Below, piece after piece: positions 1-8,355 of a DNA stretch of 21,921 nucleotides. Made by a program: the position numbers and the translations under genes. Position 1 is the stretch's first letter. Each line of letters begins with the position of its first letter. The stretch comes from Bacteroidales bacterium UBA755 (GTDB lineage Bacteria > Bacteroidota > Bacteroidia > Bacteroidales > UBA932), in the NCBI GenBank assembly GCA_002297815.1, contig DBKH01000083.1, forward strand, positions 1 to 21,921, given 5' to 3'. The notes under the pieces were generated by a model. The model saw only the letters and a list, made by a program, of their open reading frames with translations, was not told the origin of the DNA and searched no databases.

Positions 1-170
1 TTGTTGTTAACCCTCTCCATGTTCTCTAACCAAACATCGACGTTCCCGATTAATTATGCTACTGAAGCTGGAAGGTTATGGTGACCCTTTACCCGGCTAG
101 GTCGCGTGCAGCGCGTAGGCCGCCATAGCCTTCTTGCAACGGTGGTGCCTAAGTGAAGTGCCAACAAATA
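1..170. other. Unassigned structured segment at the window edge, possibly part of a structured RNA or group II intron
   Basis: No convincing protein is encoded here. Seen directly: an 11-bp stem, GAAGGTTATGG (70-80) with CCATAGCCTTC (123-133), enclosing further short pairings such as CGGCT/GGCCG and CGCG/CGCG. The outer stem has one T-G wobble if the RNA is read from the plus strand and one C-A mismatch if read from the minus strand. Read on the minus strand, the segment follows directly after the terminator at 171-204. It contains an AGTAGC block, then CGGGAAC and a GATG, which loosely resembles domain I of bacterial group II introns. That resemblance is from memory and weak, and the 5' end does not match the usual GUGYG. 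Other options are a leader for a minus-strand gene starting near base 20, or another non-coding RNA. The element continues past the window edge. Confidence 0.25.
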
Positions 171-204
171 AGACGCGTTCTTGCTCACCAGCAGGAACGC
201 GTCT
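171..204 (-). terminator. Intrinsic terminator of the SusC/SusD-phosphoesterase operon
   Basis: The arms AGACGCGTTC (171-180) and GAACGCGTCT (195-204) pair perfectly. Inside them a second TGCT/AGCA stem closes a GGTG loop. On the minus strand the stem is followed by the T-rich tail TATTTGTT; on the plus strand no T-run follows. It lies about 18 bases beyond the stop codon of the phosphoesterase gene, so it most likely ends the five-gene operon. Confidence 0.85.
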
Positions 205-222
205 GAAACTGTCGTCCGAAAT

Positions 223-1356
223 CTATCGTTGAAGCCTTACTTTCATTTTTACTTTCATGTGCAGATCCTTATAGCGGATCGTTACAATCGAGCCGGGTGA
301 TGATGTGGTGTCCATTATTTCCCACAGGTGAGGCGACGGGCGTAGAATCATCGGGATAAACTCCTCTTTGTGTGTTTTTCTGTAGGCCTTAGTCTTGGAA
401 TGGTTCCAATCGGAGACCTTGACGACCTCAGGGGCTATCCGCTCGCTCTTTGAGGCTTCCTGCCATTTGTGGGAACCAGCAGCGCGGTACTCGACACGAC
501 CATCTTCGCTGCCTCCGAATATGTTGACAGCAACAATGTGTGCGGAGCTGTCAGCAATAGTCGCAGAGGCTTTGTCTTCACGAAGAACCGGTTTGTAGTC
601 AAGTCTGTAGTCTTTGCCCTTGAAGTCTGCGATGAAATACCCTCTTGGAGAGCCGCATCTCATGAGTGCGTACGGAAGTCCGTTCTCGTCCTTTACCCCT
701 CTCCACCAACTTCCGCATGCAGCACCACAGATGTTCTCCTCTATTCCGGGTTCTATTTGGTGACGTCTCACAGTGTGAGTGTGACCGCAGAACATGGTGG
801 TCTTGCCTGCAACCGGTGCGAGGATATTCATAAGACTGTCGCGCCCGGTCATTTCCGACACGGGAATATGTGTGGCCAGAACGAGACGTTTTACCTTGGA
901 TGATTCTCTGACAAGCGAGTCGAGCCATGATTTCTGGGCTTCACTGAATCCTCCTTCGTAGTCCCTAAGGCCTTTTGTGCGGACATTGTTCATCAGTACG
1001 AAGCGTACTCCTTTGACAACGAATGAGGTGTCAACGTAACCAATCTTCGCCATCCAGGTCTTGAGGTCGCGAGGCACGCCCGAAAGAACATCCCTGTCGT
1101 GGTTGCCATGAACTGCGAACCATGGAACTGACAGTGAGTCAAGGGATGCGATTGACGGATCCAGAAGGCTGACGTCATCATTGACTATGTCTCCCAAGAC
1201 GATCACCAATTCAAGATCCTTTCTGGAACGAAGTTCTTTGAATATGCTCCTTTGGTTATAAACAACCTGCCCGCTTCCATCAGCCTGGGGATCACCGACA
1301 AAGGCGACTCTGAGCGCGCATTGAAGCAGCAGGGCGATGGAAGCGAGCAGTTTCAT
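223..1356 (-). CDS. Exported calcineurin-like metallophosphoesterase
   Basis: This 377-aa protein should hydrolyse a phosphomonoester or phosphodiester outside the cytoplasm using two metal ions. The calcineurin-like motifs appear in order: GDPQ at 21-24, GDIVND at 55-60, GNHD at 84-87, ATHIP at 161-165 and GHTH at 191-194. The first motif has D-x-Q where D-x-H is most common, so one metal ligand differs. Residues 1-13 look like a short hydrophobic export signal, with the first catalytic strand starting almost immediately after. Residues from about 215 to 377 resemble the C-terminal domain seen in Bacteroidetes relatives, including a WNHSKTKAYRKTHKEE stretch. It is the last gene of the operon, 21 bases after the 608-aa lipoprotein gene, and the operon's only recognisable enzyme. 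The family assignment is firm; the substrate is unknown. Confidence 0.9.
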   Translation of the reverse strand: MKLLASIALLLQCALRVAFVGDPQADGSGQVVYNQRSIFKELRSRKDLELVIVLGDIVNDDVSLLDPSIASLDSLSVPWFAVHGNHDRDVLSGVPRDLKTWMAKIGYVDTSFVVKGVRFVLMNNVRTKGLRDYEGGFSEAQKSWLDSLVRESSKVKRLVLATHIPVSEMTGRDSLMNILAPVAGKTTMFCGHTHTVRRHQIEPGIEENICGAACGSWWRGVKDENGLPYALMRCGSPRGYFIADFKGKDYRLDYKPVLREDKASATIADSSAHIVAVNIFGGSEDGRVEYRAAGSHKWQEASKSERIAPEVVKVSDWNHSKTKAYRKTHKEEFIPMILRPSPHLWEIMDTTSSPGSIVTIRYKDLHMKVKMKVRLQR

Positions 1357-1377
1357 GATCTATGAATATTCTTATGC

Positions 1378-3204
1378 CTATTCAGGAAGAACATCGGCTT
1401 CAAGGGCAACCTTGTAAACCTCAATCTTGCTGACTTTGTCTTCTGTAGTTGTCGTATAGGCGATGTAGCCGACCCCATCGGTGTTGAACACAATGTGATA
1501 GTCACCTGAAGGAGAGATTGCAGCAGGTTTTTCAGCGATGGTGAAATCTTCCCACTGAAGGCTGCTGTTCAGGTACTTGAAGTAAGTGTTGTTATCATTG
1601 TCTGCGATAGCCACGACTTTAAGTCCGTTACGTGAGGAAGAAAAAGTGGCTGATACTTCTGCACCGTTATTGCCGGTGTCAACGTTCAGACCAGCACCAT
1701 ACTCGGTGAGGGTTTTCCCAGAAAAATCTACTTTGTAAACCTGCAATTTTTTGTTAGAGATGTCAGATGCAAAGACGAAAAGGTCCTCACCGTCTGAACT
1801 TATGGCCATGTCCCCTGGAACTCCGTAGGCAGAAGTGCCAGGTTTGTAGTCGTAAACAATAGGTGTGAGGGCGCATTCTATCCCGACTTCGTACACCATA
1901 TAGCCCCATTCATTGAATGATGACAACATGTAAGTCTTGTCATTGTGCTCGGCAATGGTGGAACCATAGAAAGCTCCCGCTTTACCACTAGGTTCTCCGT
2001 ATTTAGGAGCGATTCCACTTGCAGATGCCGGAGTCTCAACCCAATTGCTTCCGTTGAAGTAGGCAGACACGATTGATCGTTTTGTTGTCCCTGAATTGGA
2101 TGTGAAGAAGAACGCTGGCTGGCCATCGCTTTGGACGTATAGCGGACTTGGAAAAGACGCATTGATGTTAACACTATTGAGTGCTTCTTTGCCACAAACT
2201 TCCCAAGAAGAAGTGAATTTTTTAACAGTGTTTCTGTTAGATACTTCGCCTCCAGCGTATTTCAGGAATGCTGTACCATCACTTGCAAAGGCTAGTGATG
2301 GGCTCTTCGCATCCTTGATGTCAGCTGAAATGCAAGACTCTCCAACGTAAGGGAATGTGGCTCCGTCAAGTCTGACAACGGCAACTCTGTCGTATTTGTC
2401 CCCCTCCAATTCCTTGTAGTAGGCAATCCATGGTGTTCCATCCTTAGGATTGATCTTGATGTCAAAGGTCGGGAAAATCTTAGTCCCATCAGTGATGCTC
2501 CCGACCTTCGTGACAACATATCCAAGCACCTTGCCGACCTTGAGGGTGTAGCTGGCGGTAGTCTTGGCCACCTCATCGGTCACAGTGATGTCGATAGGGA
2601 AGCTGGTGTCAACCTTGATCTTGCCATCTGAGGTTTCTTTGCCGTTTACCTTCACAACATCGTTCAGACCAGCCTCTATAGTGAGGGTCAGTTCCTGCTT
2701 GAAAGCAGCGGAAGGAACACGAACGACCATCTCGGAGGCAATGGCCTCAGGGGTGACATCCTCTGTGAGCACGCTGTTGTCGGCCTTTAGGAATGAGACA
2801 GTTTTTAGTTCCGCAGCCCCATCATTCTCCTTTACAGAGAGTGTGTAGGTTACATTAAGTTCTGAGACCTCATCGGTGACGGACAGTTTTGCTCCATCGG
2901 TGACGCTGATGGAGGTTACACCGCTGGTGACAACTGTGGAACCAGCCTTGACAACATCGTCATCGGTAACAGTGAATGTCGGGATAAAGCTGCTTCCGGA
3001 ACCTTCCGGCAGCACGAGGCTGATGGTCTTGGCCTGCTCGTCGATGGTGCCATCGACATTAGAGCTAAGATTCGAGTTAAGTGATGACTGAAGCGAGAAG
3101 GATGTGATCTGAGCCACTCCGTCTGCCTTCGGGTCGTTGTTGCAGGAAACTGTTCCGGCAACGAGGGTCAGTGTGATGCTGACAAACGCCAAGATTCGTT
3201 TCAT
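1378..3204 (-). CDS. Surface lipoprotein with two Ig-like repeats and a probable beta-propeller
   Basis: This 608-aa protein begins with a lipoprotein signal ending at Cys21 (GTVSC). Two related repeats follow, at about 32-127 and 132-225. Each has an 'ITSFSL' or 'LKTVSFL' type start and ends in 'YTLSVKE' or 'YTLKVGK'. This is the pattern of the Ig-like repeats (DUF5018 type) found in Bacteroidetes cell-surface lipoproteins. Residues from about 230 onward are beta-rich with recurring S/N-D-G turns, for example SLAFASDGTAF, AISSDGEDLF and IVFNTDGVGY, which suggests a beta-propeller. There is no catalytic signature, so I infer a ligand-binding surface protein accompanying the SusC/SusD pair. 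It lies 34 bases after the 162-aa lipoprotein gene and 21 bases before the phosphoesterase gene, so co-transcription is likely. The fold is an inference; the lipoprotein call is solid. Confidence 0.8.
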   Translation of the reverse strand: MKRILAFVSITLTLVAGTVSCNNDPKADGVAQITSFSLQSSLNSNLSSNVDGTIDEQAKTISLVLPEGSGSSFIPTFTVTDDDVVKAGSTVVTSGVTSISVTDGAKLSVTDEVSELNVTYTLSVKENDGAAELKTVSFLKADNSVLTEDVTPEAIASEMVVRVPSAAFKQELTLTIEAGLNDVVKVNGKETSDGKIKVDTSFPIDITVTDEVAKTTASYTLKVGKVLGYVVTKVGSITDGTKIFPTFDIKINPKDGTPWIAYYKELEGDKYDRVAVVRLDGATFPYVGESCISADIKDAKSPSLAFASDGTAFLKYAGGEVSNRNTVKKFTSSWEVCGKEALNSVNINASFPSPLYVQSDGQPAFFFTSNSGTTKRSIVSAYFNGSNWVETPASASGIAPKYGEPSGKAGAFYGSTIAEHNDKTYMLSSFNEWGYMVYEVGIECALTPIVYDYKPGTSAYGVPGDMAISSDGEDLFVFASDISNKKLQVYKVDFSGKTLTEYGAGLNVDTGNNGAEVSATFSSSRNGLKVVAIADNDNNTYFKYLNSSLQWEDFTIAEKPAAISPSGDYHIVFNTDGVGYIAYTTTTEDKVSKIEVYKVALEADVLPE

Positions 3205-3238
3205 AATACTGATAATTAATGATTAATGTAATAACTAA

Positions 3239-3727
3239 CTAAATTTTCGTAAACACAAAAGCCTGTCCTTTGTGCGAAGGACCCGGATATCCTAATTCCA
3301 TCCCATCCAGACTGCTTCCTATAAGCCGGATTGTCAAAGTGTTGTCTTTGGATGAATCCGGAGCGTCCGTCTTGAGCCACATGATGCGAACAGGAAGAGT
3401 GTATGTTCCGGGGGTGAAAGCCAGCGGGCTGGCTGTCGAAGGCTGGATCTTGTAATCGATGCCTTCTTTAAGACCATTGCCAGCTAGCACCTCGTAATCG
3501 ACAGTTATCGGTTCGGAGAAGTATGTCTCGCTTACGCTGATTGAGACTTTCAGTTCGGTTAGCACACTCTCAACACCTTTGCCGAACTTGCTGTCTATCG
3601 TGGCGGTCGAACCTCCCGCATTGTCAAAGATGTAGGCGAACGGGGTGTCGAAATAGACATCTTCATGCCAGTCGCAGCCGCAGCACAACAAGGCGGCAAT
3701 GAATATTCCTAAAAACTTTTTCATCAT
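3239..3727 (-). CDS. Small lipoprotein with a Calx-beta-like domain, SusD-coupled
   Basis: This 162-aa protein has a charged start, a hydrophobic stretch and a Cys18 in CCGC that fits a lipoprotein signal, although the residues before it are not the canonical lipobox. The mature part contains 'EPITVDYEVLAGNGLKEGID' followed by a 'FTPGTYTLPVRI' strand. That arrangement is typical of the Calx-beta/DUF4843-like domains in small lipoproteins encoded beside SusD genes. The first of two tandem Met codons is chosen because its ATG overlaps the SusD stop codon in an ATGA junction (3724-3727), which favours translational coupling. I infer an auxiliary surface lipoprotein that contributes to ligand binding by the SusC/SusD complex. 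No enzymatic motif is visible. Confidence 0.8.
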   Translation of the reverse strand: MMKKFLGIFIAALLCCGCDWHEDVYFDTPFAYIFDNAGGSTATIDSKFGKGVESVLTELKVSISVSETYFSEPITVDYEVLAGNGLKEGIDYKIQPSTASPLAFTPGTYTLPVRIMWLKTDAPDSSKDNTLTIRLIGSSLDGMELGYPGPSHKGQAFVFTKI

Positions 3728-5211
3728 TCTCCAATTGTTTTTCTTCCGGTGTAGCCTTCGTTTTGCACCATGTAGTCGTTGGCCTGAAGCTCAAGCTGGC
3801 AGATCGGCAAAGCATAATGGATGTCTGGCCAGGTCAATGTCTTTCTGTTAGATGTTGTACTCTGAGGTCGATTCACGTCCTCCATCCTTCGTTTGATGTC
3901 GAAGAAACGATGCCCCTCAAAGCAGAGCTCCTTAGCTCTTTCTTCCTGAATGATGGAGTCAAGGTCTGAAGCTGACGTCCAGTTTAGAGCAATCTTGTTA
4001 GGTGTAGTGTCCAAGGCTCTGGCTCTGAGAGATTTGATGTCCTCGGCAGCTGCTGGCAAATCGTTGGTTGCGCCTTTGCACAGTGCCTCAGCATGGATAA
4101 GATACATTTCAGAGACACGCAGCACGAAAAAATCCGAGCGCCTATTCTTCTCGTCCGTGACACCTGCTTTTATTGGAAGATATTTGCAGACAGTTGTATA
4201 TTCCTTGCCCTCGTACTGCTCACCATCCTCTTTTTCTCCGATAAAGGTGAACAAGGTCTTGCGTACATCGGAATCATCGAATTTAGCGATGAACTCTGGG
4301 GCAGGCTGAAGCTTTTGGTTTGCGGTCGGGTTGTACAATGCCCTCATGCCTGTGCCGTTGTCATAGGTGTTTAGACGGAATATACCCTCTCCCGGATTTT
4401 CCTGTGCCTTGCGGAACATCTCGACATATTCATCATGCTTCGCGAGGGGAACTTTTGCCATCACGATTGATGAATATTTCGCTGCGTTCGCATAGTCTCC
4501 CATGTAGAGGTAAACCCTTGCAAGCAGAGCCTCGCATGCCAGTCCGGAGATGTAGGTAGGGTCTTTCATGTCATCATTGCCGAAGCATTCCAGCGAGGAG
4601 TTGAGATCCTTTATGATTCTTTCGTAGCATTCCTTTATCGTATGACGTGAAAGTCTGTCCTCGAATCCAGGAATATAATCAATGGCGACAACCCCAAGAT
4701 GTGAGGCATCAGCTGTGTAGCCGTAAGGCATAGCATAACAGTTACAAAGGTCAAAGATTGCTAGTGCGCGTGCGAAATAAGCGTAGCCGAAGTGAGTCTT
4801 GATCTCGCTTTCGTACTCAGGGTATTTGCCCAGAAGTTTTTCTCCGTAGTAGAGGATGTTGTTGGCGTTGGTGGCTATCGCATAGCCGTTTTTCCAGATT
4901 GTGTACGGGTAGCCTCCATTGTCTTCAGCATAGTAGTCGAAATCGTACATCCTGAGCAAGGCCTCATCGCTGCTGACTCTGGATGCGTTTTGCGTGTCGC
5001 CCCCGATGTCTCCGAAACGCAGGTAGGAGTCGTCGTAAAAATTCAAGATAGTTCTGTGGAGACCGATCCCCGCAGCTTTCAATCCATCTATGTCGGAGAA
5101 AAAGCTCTCAATAGTGCTCTTACCGAGATTGTCCACGTTTAGAAATCCGGTGCATGACGCAAGTGCCATCGCACCAGAGGCTATGATTGACAGAAGAATA
5201 TTCTTTTTCAT
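3724..5211 (-). CDS. SusD/RagB-family nutrient-binding outer-membrane lipoprotein
   Basis: This 495-aa protein is a SusD-like lipoprotein that sits on the outer membrane and acts as the lid of the SusC transporter. The signal peptide ends in LASC with lipid-bearing Cys20. The N-terminal FLNVDNLGKSTIESFFSD segment and the C-terminal EERAKELCFEGHRFFDIKRR block (423-442) are hallmarks of the family, and the length is typical. TPR-like helices fill the middle, for example ACEALLARVYLYMGDYANAA. The gene begins 6 bases after the SusC-like gene and ends in an ATGA overlap with the next lipoprotein gene, so the three are probably translated from one message. SusD proteins vary strongly in their binding surface, so the ligand cannot be read from this sequence. 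Confidence 0.95.
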   Translation of the reverse strand: MKKNILLSIIASGAMALASCTGFLNVDNLGKSTIESFFSDIDGLKAAGIGLHRTILNFYDDSYLRFGDIGGDTQNASRVSSDEALLRMYDFDYYAEDNGGYPYTIWKNGYAIATNANNILYYGEKLLGKYPEYESEIKTHFGYAYFARALAIFDLCNCYAMPYGYTADASHLGVVAIDYIPGFEDRLSRHTIKECYERIIKDLNSSLECFGNDDMKDPTYISGLACEALLARVYLYMGDYANAAKYSSIVMAKVPLAKHDEYVEMFRKAQENPGEGIFRLNTYDNGTGMRALYNPTANQKLQPAPEFIAKFDDSDVRKTLFTFIGEKEDGEQYEGKEYTTVCKYLPIKAGVTDEKNRRSDFFVLRVSEMYLIHAEALCKGATNDLPAAAEDIKSLRARALDTTPNKIALNWTSASDLDSIIQEERAKELCFEGHRFFDIKRRMEDVNRPQSTTSNRKTLTWPDIHYALPICQLELQANDYMVQNEGYTGRKTIGE

Positions 5212-5217
5212 GACAGT

Positions 5218-8200
5218 CTAGAAATTAAGTGAAAGTTGTCCCGACACCGAGCGTGTCATACCCATAGTGTAAATCAGAGTCTTGTAGCTGTTGTGGGATT
5301 TGCTCTGCCCTGGAGTCCAGAGGTAGAGGTTGTCTCCCATCAAGGAGAAAGTCGCTCCTGAAAGATGAGTCTTGCGGCAGAAGGATTTCGGGAAGGTATA
5401 GCTCAAAGTGATGTTCTTCAGTTGCACATTGGTCTTGTTGTACAAAAATCTTGTGGATGACATTGTGGACATGTTGGAACTCTTATAAACATACTTCGGG
5501 TTTTTGGACACGTCTCCTGGCTTTCTCCAATGGTCGAGATCTTCCACAACGGTGTTGAACCCGATGATGTCGTGCCCGTCATCCTGTGTGTAGGATGTGA
5601 GTGTCCATCCTCCGATAGAGTAAGTCATCATCACCCTTGCGCTGAAAGGCCCGAAAGAGAACGTGTTGGACACTCCTCCACTGAGATCTGGCTCCTTGCT
5701 GTACTCTGGGAGAAGAACTCGGTTGTCGTAAGAAAAATTGAACGTAAGATCGCCATCGACAGTGTACCACATTGGACTTCCGGTTGCCGGATCGACACCT
5801 GCCCATCTGCTGAGCCACCAGTCGCTTTTGCTGGCTCCAACCATCCAGACGCTGTCGAAGAAGCCAGTGTGCATGTCCTTGTACAGTTCCCTTATGACAT
5901 TCCTGTTGACAGAACCGTTGATGTCAGTGCTCCACTTGAATTTCGGATTGTCTATGTTCTTTGTGGATAAGGTGAACTCCAGACCTTGGTTTTCAATCGC
6001 ACCGACATTTCTGGTCACGGTCGCGTCCGTTATGATTGATGAGACGCGTCCGCTGTAGAGAAGACCGGTGGTGTACTTGTCGTAAGCCTCGATCTCAAGA
6101 TCAATGCGTCCATTGAGAAATCCCAGATTGATTCCAGCATTGAGAATGTAGGTGTTTTCCCAACTTAGCCCAGGGTTAGGTGCGGAACTCTGCGTGGCTC
6201 CCATGATTCCGCCATAGTAATCTCCTGAATTGTAGGAATATGACCCATAGGCGGCACTAGTGTCAACCCTTGAGTTACCGCTGTTTCCGAATGAGGCCTT
6301 GATTTTGAGTTTGTCCATCCAAGGAAAATGATACCATTTCTCATTGTGGGCGTTCCATGACAGTCCAACAGAGGAGAAGTCACCCCATCTGGAATAGGTG
6401 CTGAAAGAGGAATATCCTTGGCGACGCCATGATAGGGAAAGATAGTACCTGTTGTCAAATGAATATGTTCCCTGGAGCATGTAGGACAGAGACCTGCTGT
6501 TGCTTGCACCAGAGTAGCCGGTGAGCGTTCCCGTCTGGGCGAACTTGATTTCCTTCAGATTGTCATTGGCGAAGCCGTTTCCTTGGGCGTAAAGGTTGCG
6601 GTTTTCCTTGTTGACAAACTCGATTCCGGCCAAGGCTCCGACAGTGTGTTTTCCGAAACGTCGGTTGAAATTCAACCGATCGATATTGTTCCATGTAAAG
6701 GCATAGGCCGCGCTTCTTTGTGAGCGTCCGTCTTGGTCTAGGTCTGTCAGGCCACTGGTAGTGTGTTTTGAATAATAGAGAAGTTCCAGGCCGGAAAGAA
6801 TGTTCGCACCAGCCTGTGCGGTTGCGGTAAGCCCCTCAATTATCTCATACTTTAAAGAGATGTCTCCATCCACGGCCAATGTTCGCTGCTGGTTGTCGTT
6901 GAATTTCCTGTCTGGCACAGAGCTATAGACGAACTTGTACATCTGTGGGGCGTAACTGTTGACATCCTTGCTGAAATAATTGTACATTCTAGGGGTCACT
7001 CCGTCTTCATCGTAAGGAGAAAAGATAGGGATGACGCGCAGCTCTTGCCTGGACACGGACAGTATGTCGTTCACATTGTAGGACACTGCCATGTTCAAAT
7101 CAGCAGAAAGTTTCTTGCTGAATTTGTAGGAAGACCTGTCCCTAGCGGAGAATCTTTGCTGCTGGTTGCCTTTCACGACCGTCTTCTCATTGTAATAACT
7201 AAGTGAGAGGTAGTGTTTTGCTTTGGACCCACCACTGCTGACAGAAACATTGTACTGTGCGTTAGAGCCAGTCCCGAAATACACATCGTACCAGTCCGTA
7301 CTTGTCGTGGAGTAAGAGTTGTGCTCGTTGTCCTGATAAGGAAAATTGTTCATGGAATAGCCAGCATTGGTCCATGCTTCTTCTGCAAGAGCCCACCATT
7401 GTTCAGTAGAGCAGAGTCTCAGAAGAGTCGATCGGTCAACCTGAGACACACCGTATCTTACTGAGGCGTTCACGCGTAGTTTCGAGTCTCCGTCTCCGGA
7501 CTTTGTTGTCACCAGAATGACACCGTTGGCTCCATCAGCTCCATAAAGTGCTGTGGTCGCAGCGTCCTTAAGGACCGTCATGGATTCGATGTCGTCCGGG
7601 TTGATAAATGACAACGGGCTGACACTGTAACTCATTCCGGAAAGGGTTGAGGAAGTTCTCGTACCAGTGTAAACAGGAACCCCGTCAATGATCCACAACG
7701 GCTCGGAACTGGCACTTAGCGATGCGTCACCGCGTACACGAATCCGATACTGTGAGCGTCCTCCCGTGGAACCGTCTTTCTCTTCGATTGTGAGACCTGG
7801 AACCATCCCGTCAAGCAGGTTGTCAATGCGGGCGGCCGGCAGTTTCTCAAGTTTCTTGGAATCAACCTGAAAGGCCGATCCAGTCATGTCCGAGCGTTTC
7901 TGAGCCAGACCGTAGCCAGCAACGATAACGACTTCGTCAAGTACGTTGCCATCAGTGGACATCACAACATCTACCACAGAGCGTTTGCCCACTTTGATTT
8001 CGGAAGGCTTCATGCCAAGATAGGAGAACTCCAGTTCGGTGTCCTCGGTGAGTCCCGGAATCGAGATTGTGTAGCGACCGTCAAGGTCCGTCAGTGCATA
8101 GACCTTCTTTGACTGGCCTTTGACGGTCACCGTGGCTCCAGGTAAAGGATTCCCTGCATCGTCCTTGACGACACCGGAGACTTTTTTCGGACTCTGACCG

Positions 8201-8253
8201 TAGAGGGCGATTCCGCAAAGGAAAATCAATAGAAATGTAGCGATACGTTTCAT
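5218..8253 (-). CDS. SusC/RagA-family TonB-dependent outer-membrane transporter
   Basis: This 1011-aa protein is the import channel of the operon. A signal peptide ends near ALYGQ at residue 20. A carboxypeptidase-regulatory-like beta domain follows (about 25-100, with GNPLPGATVTVKG), then the plug (about 105-240) containing the SusC signature EPLWIIDGVPV (184-194), and then the beta-barrel, which ends in QLSLNF with a terminal Phe. There is no N-terminal STN domain, and no ECF sigma factor, anti-sigma factor or hybrid two-component sensor is encoded next to it, so the usual Sus-locus regulators are missing from the visible neighbourhood. It is the first gene of the five-gene operon. The imported substrate is unknown; the phosphoesterase at the operon end hints at a phosphorylated compound. 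Confidence 0.95.
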   Translation of the reverse strand: MKRIATFLLIFLCGIALYGQSPKKVSGVVKDDAGNPLPGATVTVKGQSKKVYALTDLDGRYTISIPGLTEDTELEFSYLGMKPSEIKVGKRSVVDVVMSTDGNVLDEVVIVAGYGLAQKRSDMTGSAFQVDSKKLEKLPAARIDNLLDGMVPGLTIEEKDGSTGGRSQYRIRVRGDASLSASSEPLWIIDGVPVYTGTRTSSTLSGMSYSVSPLSFINPDDIESMTVLKDAATTALYGADGANGVILVTTKSGDGDSKLRVNASVRYGVSQVDRSTLLRLCSTEQWWALAEEAWTNAGYSMNNFPYQDNEHNSYSTTSTDWYDVYFGTGSNAQYNVSVSSGGSKAKHYLSLSYYNEKTVVKGNQQQRFSARDRSSYKFSKKLSADLNMAVSYNVNDILSVSRQELRVIPIFSPYDEDGVTPRMYNYFSKDVNSYAPQMYKFVYSSVPDRKFNDNQQRTLAVDGDISLKYEIIEGLTATAQAGANILSGLELLYYSKHTTSGLTDLDQDGRSQRSAAYAFTWNNIDRLNFNRRFGKHTVGALAGIEFVNKENRNLYAQGNGFANDNLKEIKFAQTGTLTGYSGASNSRSLSYMLQGTYSFDNRYYLSLSWRRQGYSSFSTYSRWGDFSSVGLSWNAHNEKWYHFPWMDKLKIKASFGNSGNSRVDTSAAYGSYSYNSGDYYGGIMGATQSSAPNPGLSWENTYILNAGINLGFLNGRIDLEIEAYDKYTTGLLYSGRVSSIITDATVTRNVGAIENQGLEFTLSTKNIDNPKFKWSTDINGSVNRNVIRELYKDMHTGFFDSVWMVGASKSDWWLSRWAGVDPATGSPMWYTVDGDLTFNFSYDNRVLLPEYSKEPDLSGGVSNTFSFGPFSARVMMTYSIGGWTLTSYTQDDGHDIIGFNTVVEDLDHWRKPGDVSKNPKYVYKSSNMSTMSSTRFLYNKTNVQLKNITLSYTFPKSFCRKTHLSGATFSLMGDNLYLWTPGQSKSHNSYKTLIYTMGMTRSVSGQLSLNF

Positions 8254-8285
8254 ATTATAATTACCCTAAATACTTGTTATAAAAC

Positions 8286-8320
8286 AACTTGTCGCACTAT
8301 TTGGCGTAGTGCGACAAGTT
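8286..8320 (-). terminator. 14-bp perfect hairpin between the aminotransferase and susC-like genes
   Basis: AACTTGTCGCACTA (8286-8299) pairs perfectly with TAGTGCGACAAGTT (8307-8320) across a 7-base loop. On the minus strand the stem is followed by GTTTTATAAC, so it can act as an intrinsic terminator for the aminotransferase gene, which ends about 100 bases upstream. If the susC promoter lies upstream of it (see 8356-8389), the hairpin would instead sit in the susC leader and could act as an attenuator. The plus strand also shows a late T-run (8331-8335), but no plus-strand gene needs it. Confidence 0.6.
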
Positions 8321-8355
8321 TTAGGTGTTATTTTTAAAGCAGCGAATTTAGACAA

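Noticed and set aside
1..84. Tail of a plus-strand protein ending at TGA 82-84, or the start of a minus-strand protein at ATG 18-20
   Set aside because: Only 27 and 6 codons are visible, with no recognisable motif. The stem structure overlaps the first, so neither can be supported without flanking sequence.
599..1181. Minus-strand alternative frames inside the phosphoesterase gene
   Set aside because: They are out of frame with a complete, motif-rich gene and show no domain.
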